64,000 nt of DNA from Pandoraea eparura (GTDB taxonomy: Bacteria; Pseudomonadota; Gammaproteobacteria; Burkholderiales; Burkholderiaceae): positions 62,001 to 126,000 of the forward strand of contig NZ_CABPSH010000011.1 in assembly GCF_902459725.1 (NCBI RefSeq), in the 5' to 3' direction. The position numbers and the translations under genes were made by a program. A model generated the notes under the pieces. It was given only the letters and a program-made list of their open reading frames with translations. It had not been told where the DNA came from and searched no databases. Position 1 is the first letter of the stretch; each line of letters starts with the position of its first letter. Shown in pieces: positions 23,955-32,989 of the stretch.

Positions 23955-25325
23955 TCAATGCGCGGTGTCGGCCTGTTTGCCGGCCGCTTGTGCGAGGGCG
24001 CTCGCTTCGGCTTCGCTGCGCAAGCCGTTGAAGTGCGCATTGAGCAGCACCGCGCTGATCGACGCGAGCAGAATGCCGCTGTGGAAGAACGGGGCAAGCG
24101 CGTGCGGCAGTTTCATGAAGAACTTGTCCGACGCCACCGGAATCATCCCCACACCAATACTGATCGCGATGATGTACAGGTTGTAGCGATTCTTCGAGAG
24201 ATCCACCGTCGAGAGAATCTTCACCCCCGTGGCCGTCACCATGCCGAACATCACGATGCCCGCACCCCCCAGCACGAACTGCGGCACCGACGCCACCACG
24301 TGCGCCACCTTCGGAAACAAGCCCAGCACGATCAGGATCAAGCCGCCCATCGCGCACACCCAGCGACTCTTCACACCGGTCACACCCACCAGCCCAACGT
24401 TCTGCGAAAACGAGGTGTACGGGAACGTGTTGAAAATGCCGCCGATCATCGTGCCCAGCCCGTCGACGCGCAAGCCGCGCACCAGCGTCTTCCTGTCGAC
24501 TGGCCGGCCGACGATGTCGCCCACCGCCAGGAACATGCCGGTCGATTCGATGAAGGTCACGAGCATGACCAGCGTCATCGTCGCGATGGCAATCGGGTCA
24601 AAGTGCGGCACACCGAAATGGAACGGCACGACGAAGCCGAACCACGGCGCGTCGGACACGCCCGCAAACGACACCTTGCCAAGCGCCATCGCCACGATCG
24701 TGCCGAACAGAATGCCCAGCAGCACCGCAATGTTCGCAAAGAAACCGCGAACGTACTTGGTGATGAACAGAATGCACAGCAGCACGGCGAACGACACGCC
24801 CAGATAGAGCGGATTGCCGTAGTCGGGATTGCCGAAACCGCCCGCCGCCCAGTTGATGCCCACGCCCATGAGCGAGATGCCGATCACCGTGATGACGGTG
24901 CCGGTCACCACGGGTGGGAAGAGCCGCAGCAGCTTGCCAATGAGCGGCGCGATCAGTATGCCGATCAGGCCCGAGGCAATGGTTGCGCCATAGATGTCGA
25001 GCAATCCGAGATCGGGATTCGTGCCGATGGCGATCATCGGTGTGACGGCGGTAAACGTCACCCCCATCATGATGGGCAGACGCAGGCCGAAGATCCACAG
25101 GCCGAGCGTCTGGATCAGGGTCGCGATCCCGCAGGCGAACAGATCGGCGTTGATCAGGAACGCAACCTGATCAACCGACATCCTGAGCGCGCCGCCAATG
25201 ATCAGCGGCACCGCCACCGCCCCCGCATACATCACCAGCACGTGTTGCAGGCCCAGCGTGAACAACTTGGGGAGCGGCAGGCGCTCGTCGACCGGATGCA
25301 CCGGTGCAGCAGCAGATTGCGTCAT
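23955..25325 (-). CDS. NCS2-family (xanthine/uracil-type) nucleobase permease
   Basis: A 456-residue inner-membrane nucleobase:cation symporter. The NCS2 signature QNVGLVGVTGVKSR (about 310-323) and the FIESTGMFLAVGDIVGR stretch are present, with about fourteen helices. The form of the signature, Gln-Asn-x-Gly followed by Thr-Gly-Val-Lys-Ser-Arg, resembles xanthine or uric acid transporters more than uracil ones; the exact substrate is inferred weakly. ATG 25323-25325 is preceded by AGGAGAAGAC. It is a single gene, with a minisatellite-bearing gap upstream. A second, unrelated-subfamily purine permease lies at 45.6-46.8 kb. Confidence 0.88.
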   Translation of the reverse strand: MTQSAAAPVHPVDERLPLPKLFTLGLQHVLVMYAGAVAVPLIIGGALRMSVDQVAFLINADLFACGIATLIQTLGLWIFGLRLPIMMGVTFTAVTPMIAIGTNPDLGLLDIYGATIASGLIGILIAPLIGKLLRLFPPVVTGTVITVIGISLMGVGINWAAGGFGNPDYGNPLYLGVSFAVLLCILFITKYVRGFFANIAVLLGILFGTIVAMALGKVSFAGVSDAPWFGFVVPFHFGVPHFDPIAIATMTLVMLVTFIESTGMFLAVGDIVGRPVDRKTLVRGLRVDGLGTMIGGIFNTFPYTSFSQNVGLVGVTGVKSRWVCAMGGLILIVLGLFPKVAHVVASVPQFVLGGAGIVMFGMVTATGVKILSTVDLSKNRYNLYIIAISIGVGMIPVASDKFFMKLPHALAPFFHSGILLASISAVLLNAHFNGLRSEAEASALAQAAGKQADTAH

Positions 25326-25922
25326 GTCTTCTCCTGGTCCGACGGTACGAATTGATTGACAGGGTGGAACCGAGCGTAAATTTTTTATCGGGCCGCAGCG
25401 AGTGCCGTCAAAAAGCCGCGCGGCCGGTCGAGCGGGCGTCGTGATCGGCCGTCGGCGCGCCGTCACGGAGAAAAACTGAGGCATCGTGACAGAGTACGCC
25501 TGTCGGCGCGGCAGCGGTCGACGGGCTGGAAAGCCTTATGCCATAAGGGGGAAGCGCCGCGGGTCGCGGTCGATGAAGCCGGGTGGGGAGCGATGGGGCG
25601 TGTGCGAATCGTCCAGCGTCACGCGGCGGGCGTCGGCCAGTTGCTGAGGATCATATCGAATCCGCAATACTAAAGATTGTGGCTGGCATATGAATCGCGG
25701 AGACACCTGGACACCGAGACACCGAGACACCGAGACACCGAGACACCGAGACACCGAGACACCGAGACGCCGAGATGCCGAGATGCCGAGATGCCGAGAT
25801 GCCGAGATGCCGAGATGCAGAGATGCAGAGAAGCCGAGACGCCAAGACGCCAAGACGCCAAGACGCCAAGACGCCAAGACGCCAAGACGCGGAAACGCCT
25901 TAATGCCGAGAGGTCGATCGAC
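25326..25922. other. Gene-free gap holding a long minisatellite
   Basis: About 600 bases between the HDOD gene's stop and the permease start, both leftward. The part nearest the permease (25326-25480) has a T-rich patch and presumably its promoter; the HDOD-proximal half is the 9-bp repeat array described separately. Open frames across the array in all phases are repetitive and not credible proteins. Confidence 0.6.
25709..25893. repeat. 9-bp minisatellite, about 20 units
   Basis: Units drift along the array through four homogeneous blocks: GACACCGAG-type, then GATGCCGAG-type, a few GATGCAGAG, and finally GACGCCAAG-type. Block structure shows successive local expansions of single variants. 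The array lies directly 3' of the leftward HDOD gene and is therefore in its 3' untranslated region or just past it. Confidence 0.93.
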
Positions 25923-27440
25923 TCAGCGTCCGCCGGTCGTGCCGGAGACCTTGCGGGTGAGCATGTCGCTGGTGTTGGTGCCATTGCCGACATGGCCCGC
26001 GCCGACATTCTGCTGCGCCATGCTCTCGAGCTTGCTGGAGATCTCGTTGCCCATGTGCTGGAGGAATTCCAGCTCCTTGGCGCCGATGCCTCCCGCACAC
26101 AGTGCGCCGCCCCAGTCGCCGTAAAGCAGCGCCACGGTCTGGTTGCGTTGGCGAACCGGCAGCAGGAAGAACGACTTCACGTTCGAGAAATGCTCACGGT
26201 GCCACAGCGGAATGCGCGGCACGATTCGCGGCTCACGGGCGTTGTCGATCAGGATCGCACGACCGTTGGTCAGTGCCAGATGAAAGACATCGGGCTCGAA
26301 GGCTTCGGGGAACGACAGGCCGAGCGCGGGCTGCACGTCGCGACCGATGCCGAAGCGCATCTCGAACGACTTGTTCGCCGGCACGCGTACGAAGGCCGCG
26401 CAGTTGGCGAAGCCCAGCGACTGCATGATCGCTTCGAGCGTCAGGTTGAGCAGGCCGACGGCGTCGGTCTCGCCGGTGGCAGCCCGCACTTCCGATAGGC
26501 CGTCCGCCAGACGCCGCGCCGAGTCCAGCGGCTTGCCCGCCGGTGGCAGGCGCGCGCTCGACGCCCCGGTGCTGATCGCAATGAATTCCTGGTGGCTCGT
26601 GTCGCGCGCCATTTCCTCGCCCACGGACACCACGTCTCTCACGTCCAGGGCGAGACGGTCGGCATAGCGCTCCGCCAGCTCGGCCAGGCGCTCGGGGTCG
26701 GCCCCGCGCGTGAGTTCCGTCACCATCTCGTTGGACATGTTCGCCACGGCACACAGCCAGTCGGCGTGTGAGAGCGGGGCATCGCCTTCGAGGTCGATCG
26801 GACGCATGCTCGTCGCGATCGACTCCGGCAAGCCCCACTTGCGCGCCGCTGCTTCGGCCAACTCGGGAAACGAGATGGCCAGCACCTGTTCGCAGGCGTC
26901 GCTGTCGCTGATGCCTTGCTCGGCGGCGAGGGCCTGGATTTCGCCCCATTCAGCCGGAAAGCAATAAGTCACGAGCAGCCGTGCGACATGGTGGAGCAAG
27001 GTACAGACCACGGCTTCTTCGCCGTCGCGAATGCCGTTCTTGGCCGTGATGTCGCGGGCGAACGCCCCGGCGAGCGTCGCGCGGGCGAGTTCGCGGGCCA
27101 TGTCGTCGCGCCGTGCGGCGACTTCGCTGAAGCCCTCGAGCAGCTTCAGGCTCAGGGCGAGGTGACCAATCGTGTCGACGCCCAGAATCATGATCGCGCG
27201 CGAGACCGTCGTCACGTTGCAGCCGAATGGCGCATACATGGCGGAATTGGCCAGTCGGATCACTTTCTGCGTGAGGGCGAAATCGGAGAGTACCGACGCC
27301 GCGAGATCGGCGGTGCTCGTGTTCTCGCTTTGCATGGCGCTCACGATGCCGGTGACGGAGCGCTGCAGCGACGGAAACTCGCCGCGCTCGGCCAGGCGCT
27401 GCCACAGTAGTTCGAGCGTTTTTTCTTTGGTAAGGCTCAT
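25923..27440 (-). CDS. HDOD domain signalling protein with C-terminal GAF-like domain
   Basis: A 505-residue cytoplasmic signalling protein. The HDOD domain covers about residues 15-215 (FPSLQRSVTGIVSAM, VIRLANSAMYAP, VSRAIMILGVDTIGHLALSL), an HD-related fold without the full set of metal-binding residues. Residues about 310-470 look like a GAF sensor (VGLLNLTLEAIMQSLGFANCAAFV, FFLLPVRQRNQTVALLYGDW). Similar proteins act in motility or second-messenger control; no enzymatic activity is expected. It starts 18 bases after the GGDEF/EAL gene stop, so both form an operon and probably act in the same c-di-GMP pathway (inference). Confidence 0.87.
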   Translation of the reverse strand: MSLTKEKTLELLWQRLAERGEFPSLQRSVTGIVSAMQSENTSTADLAASVLSDFALTQKVIRLANSAMYAPFGCNVTTVSRAIMILGVDTIGHLALSLKLLEGFSEVAARRDDMARELARATLAGAFARDITAKNGIRDGEEAVVCTLLHHVARLLVTYCFPAEWGEIQALAAEQGISDSDACEQVLAISFPELAEAAARKWGLPESIATSMRPIDLEGDAPLSHADWLCAVANMSNEMVTELTRGADPERLAELAERYADRLALDVRDVVSVGEEMARDTSHQEFIAISTGASSARLPPAGKPLDSARRLADGLSEVRAATGETDAVGLLNLTLEAIMQSLGFANCAAFVRVPANKSFEMRFGIGRDVQPALGLSFPEAFEPDVFHLALTNGRAILIDNAREPRIVPRIPLWHREHFSNVKSFFLLPVRQRNQTVALLYGDWGGALCAGGIGAKELEFLQHMGNEISSKLESMAQQNVGAGHVGNGTNTSDMLTRKVSGTTGGR

Positions 27441-27458
27441 GGTAGCGGGGTTATCCGG

Positions 27459-29276
27459 TCAATGGCCGGCTTCCACGTTGAGACGCCCGCTCGCAAAGGC
27501 CGCCTCCAGTTCTCCCGCAGGCAAGGCTTTCGACACCAGCCAGCCTTGGATCGAATGGCAGCCGCGCTCGATCAGCATCTGCCGCTGTTCTTCCGTCTCG
27601 ACACCTTCGGCGACCGCCGACAGCCCCAGCTCGCGCGCCAGTCCCAGGACGGCGGTCACAATCGTACGGTCGTTCGATGACGTAGGCATGTCTTTCACGA
27701 AGCTGCGGTCGATCTTGAGCGCGGAGAGCGGGAACCGCTTGAGGTATCCCAGGCTCGAGTACCCTGCGCCGAAATCGTCGACAGAAAAGCGCACGCCCAG
27801 CGTTTGCAACTCGCGCAGCACCAGATTGGCCTGCTCGGGGTCGCGCATGAGCACGCTCTCGGTAATTTCGAGCACCAGCCGGTGTCCCTCCACCCCGGAA
27901 TCGGCAATCGCTTGCCAAACCAGACTCGGGAACGACGGATGGTGAAATTGCTGCGCCGAGACATTGACCGACATGTACAGCCCGTCGAGCCGGGTGCGAT
28001 CCCAGCGCGCGAGTTGCATGCAGGCCGCGCGTAACGCCCAGCCGCCCAGCAGGTTGATCAGGCCATTGGCTTCGGCCAGCGGAATGAATTCGGCGGGCGA
28101 GACCGGGCCGAGCGTCGGATGCCAGCGCATGAGTGCCTCGACACCCTTCACGTTCAGTGAAATCGGATCGCAGATCGGCTGGTAATGCAGGCTGAATTCG
28201 CCGTTGTGAATCGCCTCGAACATCGCCGATTCAAGCGAGAACGCCTTGCGATGCAGGTCGCCCAGATCGTCCGTATAGACGAACAGGCCGTTACGGCCGC
28301 GATCCTTGGCGCAATACATGGCGGTGTCGGCGTGCTTGATGAGCAGGCCCGACGAGTCGCCATGCCGGGGATAAAACGACACGCCGATGCTTGTGGTGAG
28401 ATGCAGCAACTGGTCGCCGACCTGGAACGGTTGCTGCACGGCCGAGAGCAGGCGCTTCATGATGCCGCCGAGTGCCTGTTCGTCGTCGCAGCCGGGCAGC
28501 ACGAGCACGAACTCGTCGCCGCCCATGCGCGCGGCCATGTCCGTCTCACGGATCTGCGCGACCAGGCGTTGGCCGGCGTCGCGCAGCAGTTGATCGCCCA
28601 CGTCGTGGCCAAGCGAGTCGTTGACCTTCTTGAAACCGTCCAGATCGAGCAGAGCGACGGCAAAGTTCGGCCCGCCGTCACGGGCGTGCTGGATGGCGTC
28701 GACGATGCATTGGTGAATGTACTGACGATTCCCCAACCCAGTCACCGCATCGCGCACGGCCAGATCCGACAGGCGCGCTTCGTTTTCCTTGAAGGCGGTG
28801 ATGTCCTCACCGTGCACGACGAACGTGGCGCTCGCACCGGCGATACGGGGGGTGAACTGGGCAATGCGCAGACGCATCCAGACGCGGTCGGTCAGACCGC
28901 GCAGCAGGCGAACCGTGCACTGCTGGGGACCGAGCATCTGGGCAGCGGAGAAAGCGTCCTGCAGCACCGGCACATCTTCGATGCCGGTCAGCTCGAAGAG
29001 CGTGGCGTGGTCGACATACTCGCGGGAATACTCGAGCAGGCGCAGGGAAGCTTCGGCAATGAAAAGGAAACGGCCGTCGGCTGTCACATGCGCCGAGAGT
29101 CCGCCGGTCAGCTCGATCAGCGCCCGGGACAATGCCGGGGCCGGCGCCGCGGCATGGGCCTCGGCAATTGCCGTTGCCAGGGTCGAGGGTTCGACCAAGG
29201 GGACGCCGGCGGGGAGTCGATCTGAACTCATTGTTGTTGTCTGTGCATGCATCACGTCGAGCGCGCTGCGGCCCAT
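27459..29276 (-). CDS. Bifunctional diguanylate cyclase/phosphodiesterase (PAS-GGDEF-EAL)
   Basis: A 605-residue c-di-GMP turnover protein. An N-terminal PAS-like sensor (VTADGRFLFIAEASLRLLEYS) leads to the GGDEF domain with the intact active site GGDEF at 252-256 (context RMGGDEFVLVLPG), and then an EAL domain with EAL at 380-382 (VEALMRWHPTLG), EITESVLM, DDFGAGYSSLGYLKRF and EGVETEEQ. Key residues of both enzymes are present, so it may make and degrade c-di-GMP. No membrane helix was seen. ATG 29276 has GGGGAA upstream; an internal ATG at 29231 is an alternative. It is first of a two-gene operon with the HDOD protein. Confidence 0.93.
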   Translation of the reverse strand: MGRSALDVMHAQTTTMSSDRLPAGVPLVEPSTLATAIAEAHAAAPAPALSRALIELTGGLSAHVTADGRFLFIAEASLRLLEYSREYVDHATLFELTGIEDVPVLQDAFSAAQMLGPQQCTVRLLRGLTDRVWMRLRIAQFTPRIAGASATFVVHGEDITAFKENEARLSDLAVRDAVTGLGNRQYIHQCIVDAIQHARDGGPNFAVALLDLDGFKKVNDSLGHDVGDQLLRDAGQRLVAQIRETDMAARMGGDEFVLVLPGCDDEQALGGIMKRLLSAVQQPFQVGDQLLHLTTSIGVSFYPRHGDSSGLLIKHADTAMYCAKDRGRNGLFVYTDDLGDLHRKAFSLESAMFEAIHNGEFSLHYQPICDPISLNVKGVEALMRWHPTLGPVSPAEFIPLAEANGLINLLGGWALRAACMQLARWDRTRLDGLYMSVNVSAQQFHHPSFPSLVWQAIADSGVEGHRLVLEITESVLMRDPEQANLVLRELQTLGVRFSVDDFGAGYSSLGYLKRFPLSALKIDRSFVKDMPTSSNDRTIVTAVLGLARELGLSAVAEGVETEEQRQMLIERGCHSIQGWLVSKALPAGELEAAFASGRLNVEAGH

Positions 29277-29575
29277 GTGTTTCCCCGTTCAGGCAAAGGC
29301 GCTCATGGCCGAACCTTGGTCCGGCAGGTGTCCGATGGATTGTGGGCCATTATAACGAAAGACGCCAGCGATTTTGGTAGCGGGAATCCCCGATTCATGC
29401 CGCTTTCCACACGTTTTCCCGCGTAGGCTTTTTTCTGACAAGACAATGGGGGGTTATGCCTGCATGGCAACTGGCATACGGCGGATATTTCCCCGGAATC
29501 GCCCGTCATTTGGCACGTCTGCACATCGGGGTACCCGCCCGCGCGACTTTCCCGCGGGCGGACGGCAAAGGGGGA
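29277..29575. other. Gap between the GGDEF/EAL gene and the racemase gene
   Basis: About 300 bases. The left part should carry the leftward promoter of the signalling operon. An A/T-rich patch lies around 29340-29440. No gene, repeat or hairpin terminator with a T-run was recognised. Confidence 0.4.
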
Positions 29576-30304
29576 TCAAGCCTGCGCGGGCGTCTCGTGG
29601 GCGAGCGACCAGGCGATACAGGCACGCGCGAGGGCGGCCGAGGCGTCCAGGCCGAAGCGACCCAGCGGTGTTTCACAGGTGGCCAGCGCTACCGGAATTT
29701 CGGTGCACCCAAGAATGACGCGTTGCGCGCCGGCCGCCAGCAGCGGCTCCATCGCCATGGCGAGCGCCTCGCCGCCGCGGCGACTCTCCCCGGCCTTCGT
29801 GAGCCGGATGCCTTCGTTCACAAGCGCCTGGTGCGCCAGCGGTTCGGCAACCTGAACGAAACGATAGCCCAGCGCTTCGAGCCGTGGCCGGTACACGTTG
29901 GCGTGATGGGTGCCTTCGGTGGCCATCAGGCCGATGGGGGCGCCGGGCGCGACGCATTGGGACAGCTCGCCCGCGACGGCTTCGACCACGTCGAGCACGG
30001 GCAGCCGGGTGCGATGACGCAGTGCATCAAGCCAGGCGTGGGCCGTGTTGCAGGCAATGGCGATGCAGCCGACGCCGGACTGTTCCAGGGCGTGAACGCC
30101 GTCGAGCATGCCGTCGAGCGGCGATGCGCCATCGCGCAGTAGCGCCTCGGTGCGGTCGGGAATCTGGGGAACCGAGTAGAGAATGAACGGGATGTGATCC
30201 TGATCGCGGTGGGCCGGATGTTGATCGACGATCTTGCGGCAGAGGTCGATGCCGGCGGCGGGGCCCATACCGCCAAGGATGCCTAGCGTGGCGTGCGAAT
30301 TCAT
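29576..30304 (-). CDS. Aspartate/glutamate racemase family protein
   Basis: A 242-residue cofactor-independent racemase. Both catalytic cysteines are present: C85 in AIACNTAHAW and C200 in ILGCTEIPVA, and the N-terminus LGILGGMGPAAG is typical of the YgeA/RacX branch. Such enzymes interconvert L and D forms of aspartate, glutamate or other amino acids. ATG 30304 was chosen because the family starts just before LGILGGMGP; GTG 30328 and ATG 30316 are in frame upstream. It is the last gene of a leftward set with a glutamate-type binding protein and DadA, which together suggest D-amino-acid use. Confidence 0.88.
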   Translation of the reverse strand: MNSHATLGILGGMGPAAGIDLCRKIVDQHPAHRDQDHIPFILYSVPQIPDRTEALLRDGASPLDGMLDGVHALEQSGVGCIAIACNTAHAWLDALRHRTRLPVLDVVEAVAGELSQCVAPGAPIGLMATEGTHHANVYRPRLEALGYRFVQVAEPLAHQALVNEGIRLTKAGESRRGGEALAMAMEPLLAAGAQRVILGCTEIPVALATCETPLGRFGLDASAALARACIAWSLAHETPAQA

Positions 30305-30351
30305 GGTGATGGCCATCAGCGGTAACACGGGAACAGCAAGCGTCGGGATCG

Positions 30352-30387
30352 CGCGGTGCGCAGGGGCCGTGGCCCCTGCGCACCGCG
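30352..30387 (-). terminator. Strong intercistronic hairpin between the binding-protein gene and the racemase gene
   Basis: A perfect 17-bp GC-rich dyad (30352-30368 with 30371-30387) lies 14 bases past the binding-protein stop and 48 before the racemase start. No T-run follows on the minus strand, so it could be a Rho-aided terminator, or a stabilising hairpin that keeps the binding-protein message abundant relative to the next gene. Confidence 0.55.
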
Positions 30388-30400
30388 GCGTCCGACAGGA

Positions 30401-31303
30401 TCAGTCGTAAGCCTTGGTGATCGGATCCTTGAACATGGTGCGCATTTCTGCCGTCATCGGGTAGTTCATGTTCTGGTTCTTCGGCGGAACCGGTTGCGTG
30501 AACCACTTGTTGTACAGCTTCTCCATCTCGCCGGACTTCTCCATGTTGCCGATGACCGTGTCCACGACCTTCGTGAACGCCGGATCATCGCGGCGCAGCA
30601 TGCACGCATAGTTTTCGAACTGGAGGTTCGGGCCGACGACTTCGTAGCCCTTGGCTTCGTCGCTCGACAGGGCGGCGCGCTGGCCGTAGAGCAGCGGCTC
30701 ATCCATCACGAAGGCGACGGCGCGGCCTTGCTTGACGGTCAGGAAGCCGTCCGAGTGCTCCTTCGTCTGAATCAGGTTGAAACCGATCTCGGCCTTCTTG
30801 CCCGAGAGAATCCGGTCGGCGGTCGTGCCGGCGGTCGTCGCGATCGTCTTGCCCTTCAAGCTGTTCAGGTCGGTGATGCCCGAGCCCGTCTTGGCAATCA
30901 TCTTGATCGAGTACAGGAAGATGTTGTGCGAGAAGCCCACTTGCTTCGCGCGCTCGAACGTGTGCGTGGTCGAGCCGCATTCCAGATCGATCGTGCCGTT
31001 CTGCATCAGCGCGATACGGTTCTGCGACGTGATCGGCGTCTCCGTGACCTTCAGGTTCGGCAGGTTCAGGTCTTTCTTGACGGCGTCGACGATCTTGAGC
31101 GCGATGTCCTGCGAGTAGCCGATCGTCTTGCCCGAGTTGTCCGTGTACGAGAACGGAATCGACGACTCGCGCACCCCGAGAGCGATCACGCCGGTGTCTT
31201 TGATCTTCTTGAGCGTGCCGGTCAGTTCCTGTGCACTCGCGGTGTGCGCGAACAGGGCGGCGGCAGCGCTGACGAGCAGCAGGGGAGCAAACAGCTTCTT
31301 CAT
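30401..31303 (-). CDS. gltI: Periplasmic glutamate/aspartate-type amino acid binding protein
   Basis: A 300-residue substrate-binding protein of an ABC importer. The signal peptide is MKKLFAPLLLVSAAAALFAH, cleaved near TASAQ, followed by an SBP_bac_3 domain very like GltI: LGVRESSIPFSYTD, NRIALMQNGTIDLECGSTTHT (only partly quoted as family landmarks), ATTAGTTADR and FVMDEPLLYGQ. ATG 31301-31303 was taken rather than the open extension to 31384. No permease or ATPase genes adjoin it, so it either serves a transporter encoded elsewhere or is an orphan sensor-type binding protein. The position between DadA and a racemase suggests a role in acidic or D-amino-acid uptake. Confidence 0.9.
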   Translation of the reverse strand: MKKLFAPLLLVSAAAALFAHTASAQELTGTLKKIKDTGVIALGVRESSIPFSYTDNSGKTIGYSQDIALKIVDAVKKDLNLPNLKVTETPITSQNRIALMQNGTIDLECGSTTHTFERAKQVGFSHNIFLYSIKMIAKTGSGITDLNSLKGKTIATTAGTTADRILSGKKAEIGFNLIQTKEHSDGFLTVKQGRAVAFVMDEPLLYGQRAALSSDEAKGYEVVGPNLQFENYACMLRRDDPAFTKVVDTVIGNMEKSGEMEKLYNKWFTQPVPPKNQNMNYPMTAEMRTMFKDPITKAYD

Positions 31304-31511
31304 GGTCTCTGTCCTATCGGAAGTGAATGGCACGGTGGTCCGCGCCGTTGGTATGTCAACTGCCAAAAACACTGATACAACCACAACCCGTCACGTCATC
31401 GCGTCGGTCCCCGCGCAAGTGACGCGCCGTAACACCCGGCGTCGCGCCGCGTCATGGGGCGCCATGACGACCATCGGCCCGGGGGGGCCGGCTATGTTCA
31501 ATCACCGCGAC

Positions 31512-32768
31512 TCATGCGGCCAGCCGGGCAAACCCTGCCAGATCGACGGCGGGACGCTTGCCGTCGATGGCGTCGGCGATCACGCGCGCCGCGCCCATCG
31601 ACAGGGTGAAGCCCAACCCGCCATGGCCAACGTTCAGCCACAGATTGCCCAGCGTGTTCGCACGCTGGAGAATCGGGCGGCCGTGCGGCGTGGCCGGCCG
31701 CATGCCGGTCCATTCCAGTGGCGCATGCGCGCCGCCCAACGCGGGGAACAGCCCCGCCGAGAGCGTGCGCAGTGCCTGGATGCGCCGGGCCGCGATGCGG
31801 TAGTCGTAACCCACCAGATCGGCCATGCCCGCCACGCGCAGATGCTCGCCGAGGCTGGCGTAGACGACCTTGTTGTCGGCATCCGTCACCGACACCTGCG
31901 GGCGCGCGTCGGCCGGGGCGTCGCGATACGTCAGGCTGTAGCCCTTGAGCGGATACAGCGACACCGACTCGCCGACCTTGCGCAGCAACGGCATGGCGGC
32001 CAGGCCGTTGGCAACGACGCAGGCATCGACCGCCACGTCGCCCATGCGTGTGCGAACCGAGTGCACTGTGCCGCCGCGCACGTCGAAGCCGGTCACTTCG
32101 CGCTCATACAGCAGCTTGCCGTCGGCGTGTGCGCCGACGAGCCGCGCCAGTTCCCGGCACAACGACTGGCAGTCCCCCGTGCCTTCGCCCGGTGTGTGAA
32201 TCCCGCCGGCCAGCTCGCCGGCGATCTTCGCCAGGGCAGGCTCCAGCGTGGCGCATGTCGCGGCGTCCACACGTCGCTGCGGGTAGCCGAGGTCATTGGC
32301 CAGCTCGAGCGAGCGCTCGGCGGCGGCAAGCTTGTGCGCGTCGCGGTACACCACGAGCTTGCCACTCAGGCGGTAATCGAACGACACCGATTCCCGCGCC
32401 AGAAATTCCTGCATCACCGCACGGCTGTGCAGGCCGAGCGAGAGCAAACGCAACGTGGAGCTGGCGTTCGCCTGCGCATTGCAATGCTTGACGAATTCGA
32501 TCGACCAGCGCCAGAAGTCCGGATCGAACGACGGCTTGATCCTCAGTGGCCCCGTGCGCGAAAACAGCAGCGAAGGCAGTTGCGAGAGGACGCCGGGGGC
32601 CGCCAGCGGCGACACGTACCCGTAGCTCAGTTGGCCACCGTTGGCGAAACTGGTCGCCAGACCCGGCCCGTGTCCGGCGTCGATGACCGTAACCGCGTGG
32701 CCCGCACGAAGCAACTGATACGCGCTGGTGAGGCCGACGATGCCCGCCCCGATGACTCCAATATGCAT
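31512..32768 (-). CDS. dadA: D-amino acid dehydrogenase small subunit-like flavoprotein
   Basis: A 418-residue FAD-dependent oxidase that deaminates D-amino acids to 2-oxo acids and passes electrons to the respiratory chain at the membrane. The dinucleotide motif GAGIVG (7-12) in MHIGVIGAGIVGLTSAYQL is followed by DadA-type segments ATSFANGGQLSYGYVSPLA and, near the end, NVGHGGLGFTLSMGAA. ATG 32766-32768 is the obvious start before the Rossmann strand. It is divergent from a LysR gene, its likely regulator, and upstream of the binding-protein and racemase genes on the same strand. The true substrate may be any D-amino acid. Confidence 0.9.
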   Translation of the reverse strand: MHIGVIGAGIVGLTSAYQLLRAGHAVTVIDAGHGPGLATSFANGGQLSYGYVSPLAAPGVLSQLPSLLFSRTGPLRIKPSFDPDFWRWSIEFVKHCNAQANASSTLRLLSLGLHSRAVMQEFLARESVSFDYRLSGKLVVYRDAHKLAAAERSLELANDLGYPQRRVDAATCATLEPALAKIAGELAGGIHTPGEGTGDCQSLCRELARLVGAHADGKLLYEREVTGFDVRGGTVHSVRTRMGDVAVDACVVANGLAAMPLLRKVGESVSLYPLKGYSLTYRDAPADARPQVSVTDADNKVVYASLGEHLRVAGMADLVGYDYRIAARRIQALRTLSAGLFPALGGAHAPLEWTGMRPATPHGRPILQRANTLGNLWLNVGHGGLGFTLSMGAARVIADAIDGKRPAVDLAGFARLAA

Positions 32769-32989
32769 AGCGATGAATGACAACGAAAAACACCTGGGAA
32801 TGCAAGGCCAGAAAAATAGTCGGCGGGAGGGCGAGGACCTCGCGGCAGTTCTTCTACACAACCTTTGCTACGCAGTGTAGGGCGAGAAAATTCGGTAACC
32901 TATGCGGATTTGAGGCAGCATATGTCTTTTGGCTATAGGGTCGGCACTGCCGCCGATCCGAGTTCGGCGATACGGGGACCAAGTCAGGC

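Noticed and set aside
25677-26124. Open frames across the 25.7-kb minisatellite (Arg/Leu/Gly/Val or Glu/Thr/Pro repeats)
   Set aside because: Open in several phases on both strands purely because of the 9-bp period; none has a ribosome site or family match.
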